Assembly: GCA_009377495.1 (NCBI GenBank)
Contig: WHTZ01000021.1
Span: 1 to 64,000 of the forward strand
Reading direction: 5' to 3'
Source: Luteitalea sp.
GTDB lineage: Bacteria > Acidobacteriota > Vicinamibacteria > Vicinamibacterales > Vicinamibacteraceae
Length of the DNA stretch: 64,000 nt
Below the pieces are notes generated by a model that was given only the letters and a program-made list of their open reading frames with translations, ran no database searches and had not been told where the DNA came from. Below, piece by piece: positions 17,709 to 25,253 of this stretch. Each line of letters starts with the position of its first letter. The stretch's first letter is position 1. A program made the position numbers and the translations under genes.

Positions 17709-18648
17709 AGGAATCCTCTTCCTTACGCCGCTCACGCTTCCCAGCCGCCACGGCCAGTCGCCGAAGCGCATCCAACATTCGCATCAGCCTGACAGTCTCG
17801 TTCCAATCGACACCCCCCATCTTTCCCCGGGACGCGCGAATGAACTCCACATCCTGGTCGTGGATAGCCCTTTCGTAAACGGTTTGGCCCTCGGCACTGA
17901 GCTCCAGCGCTTCATTGTCAGATCGAACGTAGCTGAATCCGTCCGTCTCCATCGCATGGCGGTCTCCGACTACAAGCAGGCGCCCATGAGGAAGGTGAGA
18001 TGCATACGTGATGCCAATTGTGACTCCCGCGGCCTCTTCAACTCTCGCCAGGATGGACGCACTTCGCGGATTACCGTCCTTGGGAGAGATCACGCATCCT
18101 AAAGCTACGACTTCTCCAAACCAGTCCAGCAACAGATCGACGGGATGCGCCGCGTGATGAATCAGCGCATCGTCAGTCCAGTGTCGCTCAATGGGCTTGT
18201 GGTGCCGAATGTAAGTTATCTGTTCTATCGATCCCAGTTGGCCCGTCTTAAGCGCTTCCTTGAGGTGCACATAGGGAAGCAAATAGCGGCTCGTGTGGGC
18301 ACATCGTAACAGGACACGCTTGTCCTGAGCCTCCCTTCCCAACTCTGCGGCCTGCTCGCCGTTTTCGCAGGGTGGCAGCTCCACCAGCGTCGCCACCCCA
18401 TGCCGCAGAGAGGTGCACGCATGCTCATAATGAAGCGCGGACGGAGAGCACACGATGACGGCGTCCACCCTGGCAAGCGCATCTTCAAGCTTGTCAGCTG
18501 CATCTGCAAAACCGTACGCGTTGGCGAACCTGCGAGCTCGCTTCAGGTCCGGCCCGATTACAACTGCCCGCGTTACGGAAGATTCCGATGCCAGCTGCCG
18601 CGCGTGTATCGACGCTACCGTTCCATAGCCTACAATCCCAATTCTCAT
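17701..18648 (-). CDS. Gfo/Idh/MocA-family oxidoreductase
   Basis: 315 residues from the ATG at 18648. An N-terminal Rossmann fold binds NAD(P) (GIVGYGTVAS, glycines 4, 7 and 9), followed by the family's C-terminal alpha/beta domain with HHAAHPVDLLLDWFG (histidines 164, 165, 168). The usual EKP motif that carries the catalytic lysine reads ELP here (residues 90-92), so ordinary sugar dehydrogenation is doubtful. It may be a structural, hydrolytic or eliminating variant. The gene starts 14 bases after the aldolase gene ends, and its stop overlaps the start of the giant enzyme gene, so it is translationally coupled within the uronate operon. There is no leader peptide, so it is cytoplasmic. Confidence 0.88.
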   Translation of the reverse strand: MRIGIVGYGTVASIHARQLASESSVTRAVVIGPDLKRARRFANAYGFADAADKLEDALARVDAVIVCSPSALHYEHACTSLRHGVATLVELPPCENGEQAAELGREAQDKRVLLRCAHTSRYLLPYVHLKEALKTGQLGSIEQITYIRHHKPIERHWTDDALIHHAAHPVDLLLDWFGEVVALGCVISPKDGNPRSASILARVEEAAGVTIGITYASHLPHGRLLVVGDRHAMETDGFSYVRSDNEALELSAEGQTVYERAIHDQDVEFIRASRGKMGGVDWNETVRLMRMLDALRRLAVAAGKRERRKEEDSYG

Positions 18649-18662
18649 GGTCCTGTGACGCG

Positions 18663-19607
18663 TCACCGCCGACCGTGCAGTGGACCCTCCGGCGCCAGCC
18701 AGCCACTCTGCTCCAAGAGGCGCTCCAAGGCTCGCTCCTGCTCGCCGTTCAGGGGGAAGAACGGATCCCGTGAATAGCCGCCCGGTCGTCCCCATATCTT
18801 CAGCATGGAACGATAGATCGCCAGGTCACTCACGGGCCCGACCTGCTGATAGGTGTAAAGGTGGATGATGGGCAGGATCTCTCTCCAGATGCGGAACCCC
18901 GCCTGAGCGTCGTTCTGAATCACGCACGCCTCGTACATCGCCTTCGCCGCCCTGGGAACGACATTCAAAATGCCGCTGATCCACCCGTCGGCACCCGCCA
19001 GGACGCCCTCATAAGCTGCCAGGAAGGAACCATAGAAGATGGCCACACGATTCGCCGACAAGTAGCGCAGGTCGTGTATCGGCTCAACAGAACCCACAGT
19101 CGACTTGACCATATGGATGACGTCTTCGCTGGCCAGTTCGACGATTTCCTGCGGTGTCAGCTGTGCACATGCGGAGTTACCTGGATTGTTATAGAGCATC
19201 ACAGGCACATCTATTGACCGTCGGATGCGCCTGAAATGCTCCATCACTGCCGGCTTCGGCGGCCTTTGATAGTAAGGCAAAATCACGATCAGCCCATCGG
19301 CTCCGGCGTCTTGAGCGGTTTCACACAGTTGGATGGTTAGCTTGGTGCTATAGTGGCCAGAGCCGTATATGACCGGTACGCGGCCGCGCACGACGTCCTT
19401 TGCCAATCGGAAGAGACGGATGCGCTCTTCCTTCTCGAGAGCGATGAACTCGCCGCTGGTTCCTGCGATCACGAGCCCATCCACCCCTTGCTCAATCAAC
19501 CAATCCCAATGCTCCGCCGTCGTCTTCTCATCCACGTCGTTCTGCCTGTCGAACATGGTGAGCGCAGCGGGAAATATGCCGCGAAATGCATCAAGAGGAA
19601 AGGGCAT
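18663..19607 (-). CDS. DapA/NanA-family aldolase (probable 2-keto-3-deoxy-sugar-acid aldolase)
   Basis: 314 residues from the ATG at 19607. Another ATG lies two codons upstream at 19613, but GGGAGA is better spaced for 19607. The residue numbers here count from 19613. GTSGE at 51-55 is the substrate carboxylate loop, Y141 in LYNNPGN is the catalytic tyrosine, and K170 in IHMVKST is the Schiff-base lysine. All catalytic parts of a class I pyruvate-dependent aldolase are present. It sits between an enolase-superfamily sugar-acid dehydratase and a Gfo/Idh/MocA gene. Cleavage of a 2-keto-3-deoxy aldonate or uronate to pyruvate plus an aldehyde is therefore more likely than lysine biosynthesis. 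Confidence 0.88.
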   Translation of the reverse strand: MPFPLDAFRGIFPAALTMFDRQNDVDEKTTAEHWDWLIEQGVDGLVIAGTSGEFIALEKEERIRLFRLAKDVVRGRVPVIYGSGHYSTKLTIQLCETAQDAGADGLIVILPYYQRPPKPAVMEHFRRIRRSIDVPVMLYNNPGNSACAQLTPQEIVELASEDVIHMVKSTVGSVEPIHDLRYLSANRVAIFYGSFLAAYEGVLAGADGWISGILNVVPRAAKAMYEACVIQNDAQAGFRIWREILPIIHLYTYQQVGPVSDLAIYRSMLKIWGRPGGYSRDPFFPLNGEQERALERLLEQSGWLAPEGPLHGRR

Positions 19608-19628
19608 CGTCATTCTCCCGGCGTCTCG

Positions 19629-20828
19629 CTATCTCCATGCTTCACAGGGAACATACGGATACTTATCCAACGCGGCTTCGTTCAGCTCTACGCCAAACCC
19701 TGGCGACCGCGGTAACAAGAGGTGCCCGTCGTCGAACATCAAAGGATCCCTAAGGAGCTCGTCGCTAATCGTCTGGTCCGCTGCAGAACCCGTGGTCTCC
19801 AGGATCAGAAAATTTGGGATGACGGCCGCAAAATGCACGTTCATCGCTGTGGCAATCGGCCCGTTCGGGTTATGCGGCGCCATCGGTATGTAATGTGCCT
19901 CAGCAAGCGCGGCGATCTTCTTCATACCTGTTATGCCTCCGCAGTTCACGAGGTCGCACTGTAAAATGTCTACAGAGTGCTTCTCGACAAATTCCCTAAC
20001 GCCATAAATCGTCGCCCACCGTTCGCCGGCAGCCACAGGGATACTGGTTTCCCGCTGCAGCCTAGCCAGAACGTCGGCGTTCTCCGGCGGGACGGGCTCT
20101 TCAATGAACATCAGATCCAAGTCTTCCAAGATTCGGCACAACCGAAGGGCAGCTTTCAGGCCCAACCGGCCGTGACAATCCAAGGCCAGGCCGAGGTTAG
20201 CCCCTCCAGCTTCTCTTGCTGCCAGAAAGTATTCTCGAATGCGGCCGAAAACCGAGGGATCACAGTATTCTGTCTCCTTCCAACTCGGATCAATCGAGCC
20301 GCTCGTTCCGGAGTAGCCCATCCACGACTCTGTCGCACTGTTCCCGCCGGCCTGCCTCGATCCGTAAAAGAGAGGCAAGGTCGTCTTCACCGCCCGATAC
20401 CCGCGATCCGCACACAGCCGGACGTTTGCCGCGAACACTTCCGGCGAGGGTCCGGCCGGGCAGTGGCTGTAAACGAGAACCCGCTCGCGGGTTGGGCCTC
20501 CGAGAAGGCGATAAACCGGCACCTTGCAGCTCTTCCCGAGAATATCCCACAGGGCACAATCGACGGCGCTGATCGCACTGCCGTGCATGGGTCCACCGAC
20601 CCAAAAGGAGTCCCGATACATCTTCTCCCAATGGTTCTCTATCTCTGTGGGATCCTTTCCAACCAGGTAACGTTTCAGATCCAGAATGGAGCGCTCGATG
20701 GCCAGCGTCCGGCGTTTCATGACCGTTTCTGAAATACCGGTGACTCCTTCGTCGGTCTCGACTCGGACGACAATGGCGTTTCGGAAGTTCAGGTTGACAA
20801 TCTGCGTTCTGACATCAGTGATCTTCAT
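19629..20828 (-). CDS. Mandelate racemase/enolase-superfamily sugar-acid dehydratase
   Basis: 399 residues. The N-terminal capping domain (about 1-125) is followed by a TIM barrel with metal ligands D217 (LALDCHGRL), E243 or E244 (FIEEPVPPEN) and E269 (AAGERWAT), and the catalytic histidine H319 in MAPHNPNGP. The D-x-H motif after the second strand and the later His are typical of galactonate dehydratase-like acid-sugar dehydratases. It probably removes water from an aldonate or uronate-derived acid to make the 2-keto-3-deoxy acid used by the next gene (21-base gap to the 19607 start). The upstream MFS gene imports the substrate. It is cytoplasmic. The precise substrate cannot be read from the sequence. 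Confidence 0.88.
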   Translation of the reverse strand: MKITDVRTQIVNLNFRNAIVVRVETDEGVTGISETVMKRRTLAIERSILDLKRYLVGKDPTEIENHWEKMYRDSFWVGGPMHGSAISAVDCALWDILGKSCKVPVYRLLGGPTRERVLVYSHCPAGPSPEVFAANVRLCADRGYRAVKTTLPLFYGSRQAGGNSATESWMGYSGTSGSIDPSWKETEYCDPSVFGRIREYFLAAREAGGANLGLALDCHGRLGLKAALRLCRILEDLDLMFIEEPVPPENADVLARLQRETSIPVAAGERWATIYGVREFVEKHSVDILQCDLVNCGGITGMKKIAALAEAHYIPMAPHNPNGPIATAMNVHFAAVIPNFLILETTGSAADQTISDELLRDPLMFDDGHLLLPRSPGFGVELNEAALDKYPYVPCEAWR

Positions 20829-20958
20829 ATGCGCTCACGTGGACCGTTGGCTCCGTACGTAGTGGACAGCGATGCCCCGTGCCCATTCCAATTAACGGTC
20901 GCGATATTCCCACGGCTTCCGCAGCGGCGTCTCATCGCGCAACGCGCGCAGGTCAGCG

Positions 20959-22167
20959 TCAGGGTGCCTCATGTCTTTCTAGGCCAAAGAACAGCACAAG
21001 AAATGCCAGCCAAGGCAGAACACCCGCCACTCCAAATGTAATTGACGTGTGATGGAGATCGGAGAGCCGTCCGATATGGGGGCTAAGAAAGCCGTACGCC
21101 AGGTTTCCCATGCCACCGAGGAGACCGGCGCTTGCACCGACGTGTGCGGTGTCCAGGTCCTGGACTAACGTCAGGTATATGACGAGAAAACCGGCCACAC
21201 CCAGGGCGGTGAGCATTAGACAGACAACTGCGACATACGAAGACGATACAACTCCGGCAAGCGCTACGAACGACATGCACACACAGCTTAGAAACAGCGC
21301 CCATTGTCGAGCCACAGCCAAAGATAGTCCACGCTCGACGAGCTTCTTCACAAATACTCCAACAAGGATATTGCCGGCTTCCAGGCCCGTATACACTAGG
21401 ATCGAGAGCGTATTACCAATCGCGAAGCTGAAGCCCCTTTCTGTCTTGAGATACAATGGTATCCAGTCAGCCAAGAAATAGTTGACGCTATTTACAATAA
21501 CTGCCGAGACCGCAAGGAGCCAAAAGGCCCGCTTCGATAAGATCGCTCTTAGCGTGTGAACGAGCGCGCCGGATGTCGTCGTGGCACCGCCGAGCTGTCC
21601 TGCAACCGGGCGAGTGAGCCACACCCAGCCGAGGACCCAAATCCCTCCCAGGACGCCCGTCACGACAAAGGCCGCTCGCCAGCCAAAGGACAGCGTTACC
21701 AGTGTCACGACGATGGGTGCGATCATCGCACCGGCGGCAGCGCCGCTATTGAAGATCCCGTTTGCCAAGGCCCGATCTTTGGGCGGCAGCAAGCGCTGCG
21801 TCACCTTCAAGGCACACGGCCAGTTGAACGCTTCTCCGGCGCCCAGCGCAAACCGCAAGCTCCACAACGCTCCGGCGGTCCCCGCGAATCCGGTAAGCAT
21901 ACCTGCAGCCGACCAGAGGCCCACGGCGCCTGGGTAGAGTGCCCTCGGCCCCAACAGGTCAACTAACCACCCACCGGCGAGCTGGAAAACAGCATAGGCG
22001 TAACGAAACGCCGCAATGATCTCCCCCAGGCCCTCTTTGGAGATGTCAAACTCGGCCATGATGTTCTCGGCGGTCAGCGCCAGAACCTGTCGGTCCAAGT
22101 AGTTGAGGACTGTGGCGAGGAAGAGAAGCCCGCACAACCACCAGGTCCGACGGGAGGTCTTAATCAC
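20959..22167 (-). CDS. MFS transporter, hexuronate/aldonate (ACS) type
   Basis: 402 residues with twelve predicted membrane segments. The first segment ends in the family signature LNYLDRQVLAL, typical of the anion:cation symporter group that includes ExuT and related hexuronate, galactonate and glucarate carriers. The start is a GTG at 22167 preceded by a GGGGGA ribosome-binding site. The gene opens the catabolic operon (importer, dehydratase, aldolase, Gfo/Idh/MocA, giant glycosidase), and an intact LysR gene lies upstream. It is an inner-membrane protein, probably driven by protons. The 130 bases between it and the dehydratase gene show no other gene. Confidence 0.9.
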   Translation of the reverse strand: MIKTSRRTWWLCGLLFLATVLNYLDRQVLALTAENIMAEFDISKEGLGEIIAAFRYAYAVFQLAGGWLVDLLGPRALYPGAVGLWSAAGMLTGFAGTAGALWSLRFALGAGEAFNWPCALKVTQRLLPPKDRALANGIFNSGAAAGAMIAPIVVTLVTLSFGWRAAFVVTGVLGGIWVLGWVWLTRPVAGQLGGATTTSGALVHTLRAILSKRAFWLLAVSAVIVNSVNYFLADWIPLYLKTERGFSFAIGNTLSILVYTGLEAGNILVGVFVKKLVERGLSLAVARQWALFLSCVCMSFVALAGVVSSSYVAVVCLMLTALGVAGFLVIYLTLVQDLDTAHVGASAGLLGGMGNLAYGFLSPHIGRLSDLHHTSITFGVAGVLPWLAFLVLFFGLERHEAP

Positions 22168-22471
22168 ACATCCCCCGCTCGCTTCGAAGACGGCTGGCTG
22201 AAGTGGGTCTGTTCAGAGTGATGGGAAGCATCTGTGGAAACGTCTGCGACGGCATACGGGAGAACCACGGTCGTGGTCTGAAACGCGACTCCACGCTTCA
22301 TGATCTTCGTGTGGAAAACGGCAGAGCGATACGGACCGGATCAGGCTAGATAGTTTCCCGCAATATGTAAAATAGAATGTTGATATTGAATCTATCTAAT
22401 CCAGCGGCCGCGGACCGTTCTCTCCCACGCGGCGCTTCCAGAGGAGTCGAGCACGATTGCCGCGTGGGACT
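22168..22471 (-). promoter_or_regulatory. AT-rich upstream region of the uronate operon with inverted repeat
   Basis: No gene. A local AT-rich patch lies between arms TAGATAG (22347-22353) and CTATCTA (22392-22398), an exact 7-bp inverted repeat with 38 bases between. A dyad upstream of a LysR-controlled operon is the expected kind of target, but the assignment is inference. Confidence 0.35.
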
Positions 22472-23362
22472 CTATCGACCCTTCTGTGCCATAAATAGTC
22501 CGATCAATTCCCTCACCGCTCTTGGCACGTGGTCGCTCTTGTGAAAAACCAATCCGAGGTGTCGCCTGAGGTTGCAACCTCGAATTCTGAGATAGTGGAG
22601 TTCCCCGCGGCGAATTTCTTCTTCTACCGCCCGCAACGGGATGATGGTGATTCCGAGATTAATCTGCACCAGCGGCTTGATCGTGGCGACATCGTCAGCT
22701 TCCGTACGAATCACTGGTTTGATGCCTGTGGCGAGGAAAAATTGATCGAGCACCTTCCGGGTGTAGGCTCCTCTGCGGAATAGGATAAGAGGATATTCAC
22801 TCAATTCCTCGGGAGAGATAGATTTCCTCTTCTGGAGCACTTGATGCTTGGGACTGGTCACGACGACCAGCTCCTCGGAGCAGTAAGGAACGACCTCAAT
22901 ATCCGGATAGGCGATCGGCAGCGTCAAGAGCCCCAGGTCGACGCGGCTGTTACGGATCTCCGCAACGAGTCTTTCGGTAGGACCCACCACTACTTCCAAA
23001 TCCAACTGAGGATGAATCTCTCTAAACCGCTCGAGCACAGGAGGCAGCAGGTGAGTGCAGGCAATGACGCCGGCACCAATACTGACGCGGCCGCATCTGA
23101 GTTGCGAGATTTCGGACACCTCCAACACAGCATCTCTCAGGTTTTGAAATACTCTTCTGGCATACCGGAGGAACGTTTCACCCTCAGCGGTGAGGTAGAT
23201 CCGCTTATTGACGCGCTTGAATAATTTGACTCGAAGTTCATCCTCTAATAGCGCAACCTTACGGCTGATCGCTGACTGCGCCACGTAGAGCTGCTGGCTG
23301 GCCAGCGTGAAGCTCCCGTTCTCTGCCACAGCGAGAAACATCTCAAGCTGCCTCAGATCCAT
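22472..23362 (-). CDS. LysR-family transcriptional regulator
   Basis: 296 residues from the ATG at 23362 (MDLRQLEMFLAVAENGSF), which matches the standard LysR N-terminus. A 15-codon upstream extension of the frame is unlikely to be translated. The helix-turn-helix covers about 5-60 (LASQQLYVAQSAISRKVALLE), and the effector-binding periplasmic-fold domain covers about 90-290. Gene order (regulator, then importer and catabolic genes on the same strand) suggests that it controls the uronate operon in response to a sugar acid or keto acid. Most LysR genes lie divergent from their targets; here the target lies downstream in the same direction, 304 bases away. Confidence 0.9.
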   Translation of the reverse strand: MDLRQLEMFLAVAENGSFTLASQQLYVAQSAISRKVALLEDELRVKLFKRVNKRIYLTAEGETFLRYARRVFQNLRDAVLEVSEISQLRCGRVSIGAGVIACTHLLPPVLERFREIHPQLDLEVVVGPTERLVAEIRNSRVDLGLLTLPIAYPDIEVVPYCSEELVVVTSPKHQVLQKRKSISPEELSEYPLILFRRGAYTRKVLDQFFLATGIKPVIRTEADDVATIKPLVQINLGITIIPLRAVEEEIRRGELHYLRIRGCNLRRHLGLVFHKSDHVPRAVRELIGLFMAQKGR

Positions 23363-23499
23363 GTGGTATGTTCTAGCACTGTTGAAGGCGTCTGTCACAT
23401 CTGTCATGTGCCTGGTACAGAAGCACGTGAATCGCTCTCGGACCCTTCCTCTGCATAGGGAAGCCGCTCCTGTCGTTCGCCAAGAACAGCACGGGACGG

Positions 23500-24022
23500 G
23501 TGACGATTGATTTGCTGCGCGTAGAACGACAGAATCGACGCGTGCTGGAAATGGCCCTTGTACTCGTCCGCGCGCTGGCGTTGGCCTGCCGCGGACATCA
23601 CGAACTCGTCCTCGAGAACCTCGCGCTCCGCCAGCAACTCAACGTATTGAGACGCACGGTCACCCGTCCGCAGCTCCGGAGGCGAGATCGGCTGTTGTGG
23701 ATCGTGTTGGCCAAGACATGGCGGCACTGGCGCGCGGCGCTCGTGCTCGTCCAGCCAGAGACAGTGGCGCGATGGCATCGCGAGTGGCTCCGCCGACGAT
23801 GGACGCGGCGCTCGGTGCGGATGCGTTCGGGCCGCCCGAGCACGGAGGCCGCCATTCGAACGCTCGTGAGCAAGATGGCGGTCGCGAATCCACGCTGGGG
23901 AGCCCCTCGGATCCATGGCGAGTTGGGCAAATTGGGCATCGAGATATCGGAGCGGACCGTCTCGCGGCTCCTGGGCCGACCGTGTCGGCCGTCATCACAG
24001 ACGTGGCGCACCTTTCTGACGA
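23500..24022 (+). pseudogene. Integrase-type (DDE) transposase, 3'-truncated
   Basis: Reads ELVLENLALRQQLNVLRR and QPETVARWHREWLRRRWTRR, then ANPRWGAPRIHGELGKLGI and SERTVSRLLG, the N-terminal half of integrase-core transposases (IS3/IS481-like), up to TWRTFLTNHV. The catalytic DDE domain that should follow is missing. The sequence switches at about 24022 to the end of the oppositely oriented TIM-barrel gene. The downstream frame to 24294 is therefore only a shadow of that gene. The copy is dead, and it marks a recombination junction. Confidence 0.75.
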
Positions 24023-24023
24023 A

Positions 24024-24896
24024 TCACGTCGCCGCGCTAGTCTCGCGGACGAAGCTAAGGTTGCGAGCCATGTCTGCCTCGAGATCGTCCGTGGGACTGC
24101 TGGTCTCGAGCACACCCCACCCATCGAAACCGATCTCGGCGAGGGCACCGATGACGGCGGTGAAGTCGATGTCGCCCTCGCCCAAGAAGTGGGGATTGTC
24201 CTTCAGGTGGATTTCGCAGATCCGATCCCGTTGGAGCCAGCGGATCTCCTCGATGATGTCGAAGCCGTTGTTCGTCGAGTTGCCGACGTCGTAGTAGACG
24301 AGCACAGCCGGGGATTTCGCGCGCTCGATGATGCGGACGTTCTCGCGCGCCGAGATCGTGTTCTCCAGGCCGAGAATCACGTTCGCCTTCTCGGCGTCGG
24401 GCCCGAGCTCGCGGAGGATGTCGCCGACGCGGTCGGTCTCGGCGCGCGTGTCGAGCGCGCCTGGACCGAAGAAGGGGAGAAGCATGACCTCGAGGCCGAG
24501 CTGCTCGGTCATGGCGATGCCTTCAGCGACGCGCTGTGGCCCGATCGGATCGGACTTCAAGTAGTTGCCGTGCAGGATGTTGAGACAGGTGGAAACGAGC
24601 GAGAGGTCGTGCCGCCGCGACTCGGCCAGGTATTGCTGCAGCACATCGTTTCCGATCGGCTCTCGTGGCTTGCCCGTGGCCAGGCTGACCTGCACACCTT
24701 CGAAGCCAAGGCGCTTGGCGAGCTCGATGGAAGAGGGATCCGCTGCCAGGCGTAGATTCCAGTCGGTGACACCAACCTTGAATTGAGCGCCGCTCGGCGC
24801 GGCATGGACCGAGAACGGCGAGGAGCGCCGCATTCCCGCCGCAGCCAGTGCGGCGGCTGCGCCAGATGTGAGAAACGTGCGTCGAGTCGTCAGCAT
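24024..24896 (-). CDS. Tat-exported TIM-barrel sugar isomerase/epimerase-like protein
   Basis: 290 residues from the ATG at 24896. The leader TTRRTFLTSGAAAALAAAG is a twin-arginine signal (R5-R6), so the folded protein goes to the periplasm. The rest is a xylose-isomerase-like TIM barrel with metal-site-like acids and histidines (NVILGLENT, YYDVGNS, CEIHLKDNPH, WGVLETSS). Exported members of this family sit beside Gfo/Idh/MocA and DUF1080 genes in glycan loci and are thought to act in 3-keto-sugar pathways. It lies divergent from the dehydrogenase at 25254. Its stop codon is inside the neighbouring transposase remnant, so the last residues may not be native. Confidence 0.85.
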   Translation of the reverse strand: MLTTRRTFLTSGAAAALAAAGMRRSSPFSVHAAPSGAQFKVGVTDWNLRLAADPSSIELAKRLGFEGVQVSLATGKPREPIGNDVLQQYLAESRRHDLSLVSTCLNILHGNYLKSDPIGPQRVAEGIAMTEQLGLEVMLLPFFGPGALDTRAETDRVGDILRELGPDAEKANVILGLENTISARENVRIIERAKSPAVLVYYDVGNSTNNGFDIIEEIRWLQRDRICEIHLKDNPHFLGEGDIDFTAVIGALAEIGFDGWGVLETSSPTDDLEADMARNLSFVRETSAAT

Positions 24897-24967
24897 GGCG
24901 TGCCTCGAAATCTCATCAGCGCTCTCCGGACGTGTGGTGACGCTGCAGCATACCATCACACGGCCGT

Positions 24968-25004
24968 CATTGCCATATCAGTTTCTTGTCAGAACGATAC
25001 GTTT
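24968..25004. promoter_or_regulatory. Shared operator element, copy A
   Basis: A 37-base element (CATTGCCATATCAGTTTCT, then after seven less conserved bases ACGATACGTTT) is 30/37 identical, with the same spacing, to 29124-29160. Both copies lie in gaps between divergent genes. Each contains a 20-base-spaced imperfect direct repeat (ATATCAGTTT / CGATACGTTT), two helical turns apart. The rest of the 24897-25253 gap shows no gene. Confidence 0.55.
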
Positions 25005-25253
25005 TACTTGATAGAACAGGCCGCGCGCTGTAAAGTGACCCCGTCCGGATTGACACTCGATGACAGGCGGGTGGCCTATGTGCCTTTCGGTTCAAGAGGT
25101 CGAAGGGGCCTGGCTGAGGCAGTCGCCTGCAGAACAGGTTGATGTCGCTCGACGGACCGGTTCGACGCACGACCGGTTGCCGGCACGGTGCGCGATACTA
25201 TCCGGATCATGATCCCTGAGTCGGTGTCTCGAGGCGATTGTGACAATCGATTT

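Noticed and set aside
24023..24294. Continuation of the integrase-type frame beyond 24022
   Set aside because: After TFLTNHV the frame has no transposase homology and is antisense to the TIM-barrel gene.
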